DNA of 64,000 nt from Sulfurimonas sp. (GTDB lineage Bacteria; Campylobacterota; Campylobacteria; Campylobacterales; Sulfurimonadaceae), in the NCBI GenBank assembly GCA_028687935.1, contig JAQTZE010000004.1:67875-131874 (forward strand), written 5' to 3'. Below the pieces are notes generated by a model. The model was not told where the DNA came from. It made no database searches and was given only the letters and a program-made list of their open reading frames with translations. Position numbers and translations under genes: made by a program. Positions 1 to 9,149 of the stretch are shown piece by piece; the first letter of the stretch is position 1; each line of letters starts with the position of its first letter.

Positions 1-837
1 CCTATTCGCTATTACTTTAAGCAAGGCATCTCCAATGTCATGTCCTAAGGTGTCATTGATATTTTTAAAATTGTTCAAATCCAAAAAGAGCAATGCAAAT
101 TTATTTTTATGTCTCTTGGAATTGGCTGTTATATATTGGAGTTTGTCATAAAGATTTTGACGGTTTGCAAGCCCTGTAAGTGAATCATACATAGAAGAGT
201 AGAGAAGTTTTTCGTTGAGGCCGACTACTTCTCTCTCTGTTTTGTGCAACTCGATACTATGCTCAACCTGAAGTTGCACCATATACGCGAGAACAAACAT
301 CTCTGCAATGACAAATATAGCATGAAGGATGACAATATCTAAGCCACAACCATAGTTGAAGATCATAACCGGCATATCAAAGAGTGAAACTTCATAGTAT
401 TGTAGATAGTTGAAAATGAGGTGATGAGCTATTGTGGTCATTGCAGCGACAATAATGGGCAGGGTGTCTTTATAGAGCGACAAAATAGCCATAGCGATAA
501 AGATATGAAAGTGCATCTCTATTCTGCCTAGATGCTGTTGGATATATATGAGAGAGAAGAGCATCATCACAATAGCCACTAAAGCACGCATACTTGGAGT
601 CCCGGCTAAGTATTTGTATGCGATAAGCAAAGAGAGTGTTAAAACGCCACCACTTACAAATCCATAAATATAGGTGTTATACATCATAGACGTGACAAAA
701 GTGGCTATAAACCATTGGATCATAGCGAGCATGATCATTACTTTATCTGAGTTTTCAAAATAATGTCTAAAGTTATCTCGTGTAAATTCAGGGACTTGTT
801 TGTAGCTAAAAGGTTCTAAAAAGTTAAATGTTTTCAT
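1..837 (-). CDS. membrane-anchored diguanylate cyclase (GGDEF), C-terminus cut by window edge
   Basis: Minus-strand reading from the ATG at 837 gives MKTFNFLEPFSYKQ..., several hydrophobic helices, then DSLTGLANRQNLYDKL...FALLFLDLNNFKNINDTLGHDIGDALLKVIANR, a GGDEF N-terminal half. Overlaps the upstream gene stop by 4 nt. Confidence 0.85.
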   Translation of the reverse strand, partial: MKTFNFLEPFSYKQVPEFTRDNFRHYFENSDKVMIMLAMIQWFIATFVTSMMYNTYIYGFVSGGVLTLSLLIAYKYLAGTPSMRALVAIVMMLFSLIYIQQHLGRIEMHFHIFIAMAILSLYKDTLPIIVAAMTTIAHHLIFNYLQYYEVSLFDMPVMIFNYGCGLDIVILHAIFVIAEMFVLAYMVQLQVEHSIELHKTEREVVGLNEKLLYSSMYDSLTGLANRQNLYDKLQYITANSKRHKNKFALLFLDLNNFKNINDTLGHDIGDALLKVIANR

Positions 838-1400
838 AGAGTATTCTTTATATCCTGTGTAAGTTGGGTTATATTGAGCGGATGCGTTGTGTAGATGCTT
901 TTAAGCACTCTTTTACCCTCGCTCTTTGTTAAAAGGTAGATTGAGTCGGAGTGTGAGAGTTCATTGGCATCCAAAAGACCAGCAGTATAAAAAAGTGAAA
1001 AATTTCGATCTATATCGTAGAGTTCTTTTTTACTCAAATAGAGGCCTTTGAACTTTTGATGAAAAGAGCTTGCAAAAAGCTGGGGTTGATCAGATGTCAC
1101 AGCGGGAAGAAGATTGACAAAAACTACTGCGGTAGAGTCTTGTAGGTCTTGAGTATAAAATGTACTGAGTTCTTGTAGTAAAGGTGTGCAGACATCCACG
1201 CAGCCCACATAGCCGAAAAATAGTACTACATTTTTTTCTTTAATGGCATTGAGAAATGTTGCATCGACTTCCTTGTTGAGTACAATTTTGGAGTTTTCAA
1301 GTGTTGTCGAGCTAAAGAGAATATTTTGCAAAAAGAGAAAAAACAACATAAAAGAGGTGAAAAGTGTGATTGTGAGAAGAACTTTTTTGTTAGCTTGCAT
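834..1400 (-). CDS. SCO1/SenC-like thioredoxin-fold protein
   Basis: N-terminal membrane anchor, VVLFFGYVGCVDVCTPLL with the CxxxC motif typical of SCO proteins. Confidence 0.7.
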   Translation of the reverse strand: MQANKKVLLTITLFTSFMLFFLFLQNILFSSTTLENSKIVLNKEVDATFLNAIKEKNVVLFFGYVGCVDVCTPLLQELSTFYTQDLQDSTAVVFVNLLPAVTSDQPQLFASSFHQKFKGLYLSKKELYDIDRNFSLFYTAGLLDANELSHSDSIYLLTKSEGKRVLKSIYTTHPLNITQLTQDIKNTL

Positions 1401-1402
1401 CT

Positions 1403-2926
1403 CTAGGCTTCCAAAGCACTGCGTTTTATCAATCCGATTATTTTTATGTTTCCATTGGATGAGGGTGAATACTTAAAGGAGTTGATAATTGCAGTGGATG
1501 AACTGTCATAGAGAAGAATATTATGTTCCATTTCGATATTGCTTTTGTGTTCTATTGCGTTTTGAATATTTTCTTTGAGGAGATGGTAGTTCTTAGGATG
1601 GATGAGTTCATTGAAAAAGTCATCATAAGAGAGTGTTGCTTTTTCTGCTAGTTTGAGTTGCATCTCTGTTGCGTTTATGACCAAAACTTTTGAGTTCTTT
1701 ATATCGTATTCCCAGTAAATAATCTGAGAGAGTTTTTCTATATTATGTAAAATAGTATCAGTTTTTTCAAATTTCTTTTGGAGTTGTGAAAGATTTCTTT
1801 GTGTATCGATTAACTCTTGTTTTTTCTCTCTGGATATCAAGTATATTAGAGTTGCAAAAGTTAGCGCAAGTATGAGTAAAATAAATAATGCATTTTGTAT
1901 TTCATCTTGATAGCGTATGTAAAAGCTTATATTTTCATGGAGAATAATGGCATTTTTACTTACTTCATCTGGGAGATACAGTTGTACGTCAAGAAGAGCT
2001 TTTCTGCTGAAAATATAGGTGTTTGCTTCTTTTGTACTTGAAGCAATATTTTCTAAAGGGACGTTATGCAGTATCTGGAGCGCTTTTTTAGCAGCTAAAA
2101 CACCTTGTTTTTTTCCATCTGTTGCATAACCGCCTATGACTTTTCCTTGTATATAGGCATCTTCCATGCTCATGATGATAATATTGTTTAATTCACTCAG
2201 TTTATCGATAGAGTTTTGCAGTGTTTGGCTGACACCATCTTGCGTTTTAAAACCGCCTATAGTCGTAAGTAAAACAAAAGATCTTGGCGGGAGTGCTTGA
2301 AGGCTGGATTCGACAGTGTCAAAGAGTTCATTATGAATATAATGAAAATTCATAGTTGGAAAGTTTTTCTCTTGTTTTTTGACATCCTGCTCAATAGCGT
2401 GATATGTTTCAGTCGCATCACCTAGAAAATAGATATCTTTTGTCTGTGGAGAGAAATTCTTGAGTAGTTTGATATTTTTTTCAATTTTTTTGATTTCATA
2501 GACACCTGTGTAACGTCTAACATCAAGCTGCGCTTGTAGATCGAGATCGTTGATCCCTGAAAAGACCACAGGAACATTCAAGAAAAGAGGAATTTCGCTA
2601 TAACGTATGAAATTGAGAGCATTGTCATCTGTGACATAGATAAGATCAGGCGAGCTATGAGCATATTTCATCTGAAGATATTCTCTAAAATTTGCTCCAT
2701 ACTGTGGAGTAAATGCAATACGCTTTGTATCAAGATACTCCGTAGAAATCTCTAAAGGCGCTTTGAAGTTTTCTTGGATGAAATGTACAAAACTTTCATG
2801 TTGTTTTTTGGTCCAGCTATATTCTTGAGAATAAGAATGAATGATAAGAATATTACTTTGTTCGTCTGCTCTTAAAGGGAATAAACATATAAAAAAAACT
2901 AATAAAAACAAAAATGATTTTTTCAT
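1403..2926 (-). CDS. ABC-type periplasmic substrate-binding-like sensor with TM helix and PAS-like C-terminus
   Basis: Signal peptide, NILIIHSYSQEYSWTKKQ...DLIYVTDDNALNFIR...VPVVFSGIND (ABC_sub_bind-like), TM near residue 350, PAS-like tail. Confidence 0.7.
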   Translation of the reverse strand: MKKSFLFLLVFFICLFPLRADEQSNILIIHSYSQEYSWTKKQHESFVHFIQENFKAPLEISTEYLDTKRIAFTPQYGANFREYLQMKYAHSSPDLIYVTDDNALNFIRYSEIPLFLNVPVVFSGINDLDLQAQLDVRRYTGVYEIKKIEKNIKLLKNFSPQTKDIYFLGDATETYHAIEQDVKKQEKNFPTMNFHYIHNELFDTVESSLQALPPRSFVLLTTIGGFKTQDGVSQTLQNSIDKLSELNNIIIMSMEDAYIQGKVIGGYATDGKKQGVLAAKKALQILHNVPLENIASSTKEANTYIFSRKALLDVQLYLPDEVSKNAIILHENISFYIRYQDEIQNALFILLILALTFATLIYLISREKKQELIDTQRNLSQLQKKFEKTDTILHNIEKLSQIIYWEYDIKNSKVLVINATEMQLKLAEKATLSYDDFFNELIHPKNYHLLKENIQNAIEHKSNIEMEHNILLYDSSSTAIINSFKYSPSSNGNIKIIGLIKRSALEA

Positions 2927-2996
2927 CTCAACTCCCCATTTATATGGAGAATTATAGCGTAAGTATATTTAAATAATTAGCTACGTTTTGTTGGCA

Positions 2997-3959
2997 TTAG
3001 AGTAGTTTTTGAATACGAATAAGAGTAGAAAGTAAGATAGCACTTTTGTCTACACTTGAACTTTTCATCTTCAGTTCACTCTCAAGAAGCAAGTCATGAA
3101 GTTTATAATAAGTTTGTGGTTTAAACTTCAAAGAGAGTGCTGCTTTCTCATCAACGACAAATTTTGGGGCAGGGTAACCTAAGATGTCCATGCCATTCGC
3201 CGCTCCATGGACTCGAATGTAGATGTTAAACATATAAAGCTGTGTCACATAAGATGTAAACGCAGTGAGTATTCGTATTTCATCCTCTCCATGTTCTAGG
3301 ATATTTTCCAAATCATGCAAAAAATCTTTTTTAGCCAAAATTTTCTTAAAAAAATCATCCATGTTAACTTCCGCAAGGCCGTGAACAAGATGATTTATAT
3401 CATTTGTTGTGATGACTTTGTCATAGACTTTCAGCTTATCCAGCTCGTTGCAGGCAAGGGCTACATTACCGTTATGGATATGCAAAAGATGTGCAACCGA
3501 GTATTTGTCAATCTGGACTTTTTTCTCATGAGCGAGTGCCAAAACAATGTTTTGCGCTTCAAAATCTTTAGGATGAAAAAAGCGAACATTCATCACTTTT
3601 TTTGCGTCGTATGCTTTGGCATAGCTTTTGTGATCTTCGCCATAATAGGCATAAATAAAGATATTGTCAGTGTTTTTTTCACAATAGTCAAAAAGGACAT
3701 CAAGCTCTTTTTTGGGTACTTTTTTCTCGCTTTTGATGATAAGAATATTTCTATCACCAAATAAAGAAGCCTGAGAGAGATGCGCTTTTGCAGAGTTGAA
3801 GTCATACTCATTATGATAAAACTTTAAGATGGATGCATCTTCGATATTACTCATCATCTCTGTGTACATATCGATGAGAAAAGAACTCTCTCCATAAAAA
3901 AGCAGAGCATTTGTGATAGCTCTACTTTGTATCTGTTTATCAAACTCGCTTTTGTACAT
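2997..3959 (-). CDS. holA: DNA polymerase III subunit delta
   Basis: LLFYGESSFLIDMYTEMM...ILIIKSEKKVPKKELDVLFDYCEKNTDNIFIYAYYG...NGNVALACNELDKL; HolA-like length and motifs. Confidence 0.8.
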   Translation of the reverse strand: MYKSEFDKQIQSRAITNALLFYGESSFLIDMYTEMMSNIEDASILKFYHNEYDFNSAKAHLSQASLFGDRNILIIKSEKKVPKKELDVLFDYCEKNTDNIFIYAYYGEDHKSYAKAYDAKKVMNVRFFHPKDFEAQNIVLALAHEKKVQIDKYSVAHLLHIHNGNVALACNELDKLKVYDKVITTNDINHLVHGLAEVNMDDFFKKILAKKDFLHDLENILEHGEDEIRILTAFTSYVTQLYMFNIYIRVHGAANGMDILGYPAPKFVVDEKAALSLKFKPQTYYKLHDLLLESELKMKSSSVDKSAILLSTLIRIQKLL

Positions 3960-5911
3960 TATTCCTCATCTTTTTGTACAATTTTTTCCACCACAACTGC
4001 AAAGATTTTGGCTTTAGCGATATCTACTTTGTCGATGCGTACAATCACGTCTTCAAATAAAAGCACAGGAATAGGTGAAGTGAGGATAAGTCTTGCACCC
4101 ATGATTTCATCGTGTAAGTCTGCTTTGAGATCGGGCTCAGTCCCGCTTATACGCGCTTTGAACTCTTTGCCTAAGTTTCCAGCTGCCCAACGAGCAAATT
4201 TTCTCGCCATAAATTCAACTTCGATAGTGCTCGCTTCGCGCTCTTTTTCACTAATCGCCATTGCAAGGGCTTCGATATTACGCAAAACATACGAGCCTTC
4301 AACGGTATCATTGCTTGCAATTGCTTTGAGAAGTCTGTGTACGATGAGGTCAGAATATCTTCGTATCGGTGAAGTAAAGTGCGTATATTGCTCAAACCCA
4401 AGACCAAAATGTCCTGCGTTTATAGGCGCGTAACGTGCCTGCATCTGTGAGCGAATAATAAGCGTGTCCACTTCAGACTCAAGATCCATTTCAGTCGCTT
4501 GTCTTTGGATATCCGTGATAGTCTCTTTGATAGATTTTTTTATCTCTATAGACATACCGATACCCGCAAGCTCCTGATAAAGGTTTTGGAGTTTCGCTTG
4601 ACTTGGCGGCTCATGTATCCTAAATATCCCTCGCTCAAACTGTTTGGCTGCTTCTTTGTTTGCCAAAAGCATACAGTCTTCTATAAGCGCGTGTGAGGGT
4701 GTCTCCTCTGCAAAGGCAGTAGATTCGAGATTGGAATTTTCATCGATAGTCATCTCAAGTTCTGCGGAACGGAAGTTGTACCCGACTTTAAGACGTTTTT
4801 CTTTGAGTGCATCTGTGACGACTCTGAGTTTTTTCAAAGCAGCAAAGATATTTTTTTCTTCGTCATTTTTGGCTTTGAGCTTGCCCTCAAAAAATGCATC
4901 AATCTCTTCATAGTTAAAACGTCTTTGCGAATGAATAATAGCTTCATAAACGCTAGAACTTGCAACTTCAAGAGTATCCATATCTAGTTTCATCTCAAAG
5001 ACATAAGCGAGTCTGTCTACATGCGCTTGCAATGAACAAAGTGTTTCACTAAGTTGGCGTGGCAGCATTGGGATTGAACGGTGTGGCAGATAGATAGAAA
5101 AACTTCTATAGATTGCCTCATCATCGATGGCACCAAATGGTTTGACATATTCGCTTACATCTGCGATAGCGACATACAAGGTAGTGTTTTTATCATCCCA
5201 ATAGATAGCATCATCAAAATCTTTTGCAGTAACAGGATCGATAGTTGCAAACGCAAGAGAACGCAAATCCTTGCGTTTAGGATATTGTTTTGCATCAACA
5301 GGGCCAAAAGAGGTAGCAATTTGAAGTACATCTTCGCTAAATTCGTCATGCTTGTTAAACTGTGCAAGTACGATTTTTTCATCCACAAGTGGATCGCTCA
5401 TATTGCCAAGTTTTTCTAAGAGAGCATTTTCTTGGTTGTCTATTTTAAAGACATCTCCGACTTCGTAACTTAGAAGTTGTTCTTTGGAAAGTTCAGCACC
5501 GACTGGATAGTCAGTTTTGATATCGACCAAAGATCTGTGTCCATCTTTTTCCAAGATATAGGCGACACTATAACTGACTGCACGTCCTACGATTTGTGCG
5601 ATTTTTGCAGCGGGTGTCCCGCGAACTCCAAGAAGCCGTGCGGCGATAACGAGATCTCCCTCTTTTGCACTTCCTAAATCTCCATCACCTATAAAAAGGT
5701 CACGAACATTTTCTCCGATGACATGCAAATAGGCTGTACCATTTTGTACAAGACCAAGTGTCCCTGCGCGGTATTTAGAGTTAAATTTATATAAAGTATC
5801 TTTTTTTGTAATGTAGTTTTTTGCCAAGAACTCTTTGATATGAGTCATTTCAGCACTGCTGATATCTTGTTCGTGTAGGCCCACTGTGAGCCTAATGAGA
5901 AGTGATTTCAC
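3959..5911 (-). CDS. rnr: ribonuclease R / VacB family exoribonuclease
   Basis: RSLAFATIDPVTAKDFDDAIYWDD...LYVAIADVSEYVKPF...INAGHFGLGFEQYTHFTSPIRRYSDLIVHRLL, hallmark RNB domain motifs. Confidence 0.95.
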   Translation of the reverse strand: MKSLLIRLTVGLHEQDISSAEMTHIKEFLAKNYITKKDTLYKFNSKYRAGTLGLVQNGTAYLHVIGENVRDLFIGDGDLGSAKEGDLVIAARLLGVRGTPAAKIAQIVGRAVSYSVAYILEKDGHRSLVDIKTDYPVGAELSKEQLLSYEVGDVFKIDNQENALLEKLGNMSDPLVDEKIVLAQFNKHDEFSEDVLQIATSFGPVDAKQYPKRKDLRSLAFATIDPVTAKDFDDAIYWDDKNTTLYVAIADVSEYVKPFGAIDDEAIYRSFSIYLPHRSIPMLPRQLSETLCSLQAHVDRLAYVFEMKLDMDTLEVASSSVYEAIIHSQRRFNYEEIDAFFEGKLKAKNDEEKNIFAALKKLRVVTDALKEKRLKVGYNFRSAELEMTIDENSNLESTAFAEETPSHALIEDCMLLANKEAAKQFERGIFRIHEPPSQAKLQNLYQELAGIGMSIEIKKSIKETITDIQRQATEMDLESEVDTLIIRSQMQARYAPINAGHFGLGFEQYTHFTSPIRRYSDLIVHRLLKAIASNDTVEGSYVLRNIEALAMAISEKEREASTIEVEFMARKFARWAAGNLGKEFKARISGTEPDLKADLHDEIMGARLILTSPIPVLLFEDVIVRIDKVDIAKAKIFAVVVEKIVQKDEE

Positions 5912-5917
5912 GGGGAA

Positions 5918-6721
5918 TTATCTCGCGTTTTCGAGGGCTTTGTCGAAGCTTTCCATATCGAGGCCATAGCTTGTGATTAGTTCTTTTGCTTCTTCTACAC
6001 TTTCGTCAGTAATGATACCATTGATAGGAACAGCAACACGTACAACGTGTAAAATTGATGCAGCTCTTTGACTGTCTGGAGTTTTTGCCGCTTGAGGGTT
6101 TTGACAATGTCTAATAACTTCAACAAGCCCATCTTCAAATTTCCATTGCTCAAAGATTGTAGCGCTTACTTCAGGTGTATCTGTACCTACAACAGCTCTC
6201 TCTGCTGTCTCAACATCTTTGAGATCTTTGAGGGCATCACGAAACTCATTTTGTTTGCCATCTGTCATGATCTGTTGCGCAATAAGCACCTTGCCAATTT
6301 CAACAAGAAACGCAGCTGGAGATAAAACACCAAGAAGTTTATTTTCTTTTTTGAGACACCATGCAGTCATAAGTCCATGCTGTTTTTTTGAAAGAATTGA
6401 AAACATGTCGTTAGTGATACCATACGCAGAGAGATCAAGAGAGAAACTTTTTTTGACAATACTCGCAAGGGCAAAACCTCTAACAGTTCCCATTCCAAAA
6501 AGCCCAACAGCTTGAGAGATTGCGTTTATCTCACGTGAGAAGCCATAAAGCGGAGAGTTGGCAGCTTTGAGTATATCAGCAGTCAAGAGAGGATCTTTCT
6601 CGAGTATCTTTACCATATCGTGAAAACTACTATTTGGATTTTGGTAAACAGCCTCTATCTGCATTGCAGATTCAGGAAGCGGTGGCAGTTGCTTGATTTT
6701 TTTAAGGATCTCTTCTGTCAT
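5918..6721 (-). CDS. HDOD domain protein
   Basis: LPPLPESAMQIEAVYQNPNSSFHDMVKILEKDPLLTADILKAANSPLYGFSREINAISQAVGLFGMGTVRGFAL, HDOD signature. Confidence 0.9.
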   Translation of the reverse strand: MTEEILKKIKQLPPLPESAMQIEAVYQNPNSSFHDMVKILEKDPLLTADILKAANSPLYGFSREINAISQAVGLFGMGTVRGFALASIVKKSFSLDLSAYGITNDMFSILSKKQHGLMTAWCLKKENKLLGVLSPAAFLVEIGKVLIAQQIMTDGKQNEFRDALKDLKDVETAERAVVGTDTPEVSATIFEQWKFEDGLVEVIRHCQNPQAAKTPDSQRAASILHVVRVAVPINGIITDESVEEAKELITSYGLDMESFDKALENAR

Positions 6722-6851
6722 AAGTGTCTCTTTATATTGAAATTTTGAGTAATTGGCATTATTATAGTTAAAGCAAATAAAATTAATTCTGAATGTTTAC
6801 AAAAAACTGTTATTATTTTTGGACAAAATATTATCGACTAAGGAAAAGAGT

Positions 6852-7181
6852 ATGTTACAAAGAGATGCTATGTTAAAACAATTAGGTTACGTGCCAAACG
6901 AAGCCTTGTTGAGTCAACTTGAAAGAATTGAGAATAATACTTTAGGTTATGAAAAAATACAAAAACATATTATGGATTTACATGACCATTTAAAAGTAGA
7001 TAACTCTTATGTCGCACTATCAAATACCAGCGACTGCTTCAAAATCAAGATAGAATCTCCAAGCGAAGAACTTGCTGCACATGCACATGAAAAGATAAAA
7101 CATTTTAGTGAAAAGTTTAAAGTTGCAGTCAATAAGCTTGATAATAAAGAGACCTACTATATCGTAGGTTTTGCAAGCTAG
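6852..7181 (+). CDS. conserved hypothetical protein
   Basis: ORF with internal ATG at 6852 preceded by AAGGAAAAGAG; MLQRDAMLKQLGYVPNEALLSQLERI. No domain recognised. Confidence 0.6.
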   Translation: MLQRDAMLKQLGYVPNEALLSQLERIENNTLGYEKIQKHIMDLHDHLKVDNSYVALSNTSDCFKIKIESPSEELAAHAHEKIKHFSEKFKVAVNKLDNKETYYIVGFAS

Positions 7182-7200
7182 GCTTTTTTTGAAAGAGCCC

Positions 7201-7713
7201 ATGAGCATAGAAGGTTACGACCTTCTTGTTGAAGAGTTTAAGTATCTACTTGAATCTGAAAAACCAAAAGTAGCTCATGAGAAACTCGTCGCCGCTGCGC
7301 AGGGCGATCGAAGTGAAAACGCAGACTATCATGCTGCAAAAGAGAAGCTGCGTTTTATAGATAAAAGGCTTTTTTATCTAAACTCCATGATACAAAAATC
7401 CCAGATTATTGATCCCGCCCTGCATGAACATACTCGTGTGAGTTTTGGCAGCTCTATTGTGATAGAAAATATCGATACAGGCGACGAAGAGCACTACACT
7501 ATTTGTGGTGTTTTGGAGAGTGAGCCGGAGCATGGACTTATATCTGTGCATTCACCACTTGCCTGTGCGCTTCTTGGCAAAGGGGTAGGCGATCAGTTTA
7601 AACTCAGACTTCCAAACGCAAGTAAAGAGTATGAAATTCTCGCAATAGAGTACAAAAATATATTCTCCCTCAAAAAAAATATCCGTACAAAAAATGATTT
7701 CGCCTTCCATTAA
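7201..7713 (+). CDS. GreA/GreB-family transcription elongation factor
   Basis: GYDLLVEEFKYLLESEKPKVAHEKLVAAAQGDRSENADYHAAKEKLRFIDKRLFYLNSMI...HGLISVHSPLACALLGKGVGDQF. Confidence 0.85.
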   Translation: MSIEGYDLLVEEFKYLLESEKPKVAHEKLVAAAQGDRSENADYHAAKEKLRFIDKRLFYLNSMIQKSQIIDPALHEHTRVSFGSSIVIENIDTGDEEHYTICGVLESEPEHGLISVHSPLACALLGKGVGDQFKLRLPNASKEYEILAIEYKNIFSLKKNIRTKNDFAFH

Positions 7714-7786
7714 TCTAAACAAAAGAATTTAAAGAGTAAAGTTTCTAAAGGATAAAAATTATCTTTTAGAAATTAAGGAGTATAAA

Positions 7787-8302
7787 ATGGCAAGAGTTGG
7801 AAATTCTATCATTAAAGGGATAGAGATAAACGAAGTGATCAATCTACTTAATCGTGCATATGCGGATGAATGGCTCGCATATTATCAATATTTCATAGAG
7901 AGTAAAGTTATCAAAGGTCTTATGAAAGATGCCGCTATCGTTGAGCTCAATCAACACGCAGCAGATGAACTCAGACACGCAACTATGATCGCTGATAGAA
8001 TATTGCAGCTTGGTGGTACACCACTTTTACATCCGCAAGATTGGCTCACACAGACAAACTGCGGCTATGATGCACCAAAAGATTTTGATGTGGTGAAAAT
8101 CCTTCAAGACGCTATCAAAGGTGAGCAGTGTGCAATTCGAACATACAATGATATAGCAGAAACAACACGCAATAAGGATATAGTTACTTATGATTTGATA
8201 AGTTCTATATTAGCAGATGAGGTAGAACATGAAGAGGATCTTCAAGCCCTCCATGATGACATCACGGAGTTCGTCGCAGATTTGAAGAAAAATTTACAAT
8301 AA
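7787..8302 (+). CDS. ferritin-like / bacterioferritin-like protein
   Basis: NRAYADEWLAYYQYFIES...ELNQHAADELRHATMIADRILQLGGTPL...GEQCAIRTYNDIAE...DEVEHEEDLQAL; ferritin-like diiron ligands. Confidence 0.85.
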   Translation: MARVGNSIIKGIEINEVINLLNRAYADEWLAYYQYFIESKVIKGLMKDAAIVELNQHAADELRHATMIADRILQLGGTPLLHPQDWLTQTNCGYDAPKDFDVVKILQDAIKGEQCAIRTYNDIAETTRNKDIVTYDLISSILADEVEHEEDLQALHDDITEFVADLKKNLQ

Positions 8303-8318
8303 TATAAAGGAAAATATA

Positions 8319-8978
8319 ATGAGAAAATATGAGACATATAAATGTAACAAATGTGGCAATGAAGTAGAAGTACAAAATGTAGGTGGTGGCACGCTTGTTT
8401 GTTGTGGTGAGCATATGGAATGCATCACCCAAAATCTTACAGCAGTCAATCTTATGAAAGCTTTTGCTGGCGAATCACAGGCTAGAAACAAATATGAATT
8501 TTTTGCAGATGTTGCTTTTAAAGAGGGCTTCCATAGAATCGCGCGCTTTTTACAAGAGGCTGCAAACAACGAAAAGTATCATGCGATGGCGGAGTACAAA
8601 GCGTATAATAAACTTCTCCACGATTTTGAGTTTGACTCTACGGCAAAAAACCTTGTTTATGCGGCCGATGGGGAGCAGTATGAACATGAAATAATGTACC
8701 CTGAATTTGAAGCAATAGCAAAAGAAGAGGGACTCAAAGAAATCGCAAGAATGTTCAAAGCTATAGGCCGTGTCGAAGTTGAGCACGAAAAAGAGTATAG
8801 AGAGCTTCTTGAGGCACTTGAAGCAGAAGGTTTCTTTGAAAGTGATGAGGAAGAAGAGTGGGTGTGTGAAGTGTGTGGACATGTTCATAAAGGTAAAAAA
8901 GCTCCAGGAGCTTGTCCTATTTGTCGTGTAGAGAGTGAATACTTCAAAAAACGCAACAAAGATGTGACTGTAGGCTAA
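8319..8978 (+). CDS. desulforubrerythrin-type three-domain rubrerythrin (desulforedoxin-like N-terminus, diiron core, C-terminal rubredoxin)
   Basis: YKCNKCGNEVEVQNVGGGTLVCCGEHME; SQARNKYEFFADVAF...EVEHEKEYRELLEAL; WVCEVCGHVHKGKKAPGACPICRV. Confidence 0.9.
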   Translation: MRKYETYKCNKCGNEVEVQNVGGGTLVCCGEHMECITQNLTAVNLMKAFAGESQARNKYEFFADVAFKEGFHRIARFLQEAANNEKYHAMAEYKAYNKLLHDFEFDSTAKNLVYAADGEQYEHEIMYPEFEAIAKEEGLKEIARMFKAIGRVEVEHEKEYRELLEALEAEGFFESDEEEEWVCEVCGHVHKGKKAPGACPICRVESEYFKKRNKDVTVG

Positions 8979-9000
8979 AAAAGTAGACTCTCTACTTTTT
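8978..9000 (+). terminator. Rho-independent terminator after desulforubrerythrin gene
   Basis: AAAAAGTAGA-CTC-TCTACTTTTT, perfect 10-bp stem ending in a T tract. Confidence 0.75.
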
Positions 9001-9149
9001 CCTTTGCAATGACATAAATTTGTCATTGCGAGTGAAGCACGGCGCATCGTAAACGCAGCAAATTTTTCAAACTCTTCCCCACTTTAAAACTTCTTTTACA
9101 AGCTTTTTGCTATAATCCGCATTTAAAAACCAAATTTTAGGATTCACCT

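Noticed and set aside
3315-3764. Long antisense ORFs opposite holA, rnr and other genes (e.g. 3315-3764, 3927-4433, 5081-5419)
   Set aside because: They lie entirely within well-supported genes on the other strand, lack recognisable domains and look like shadow ORFs.
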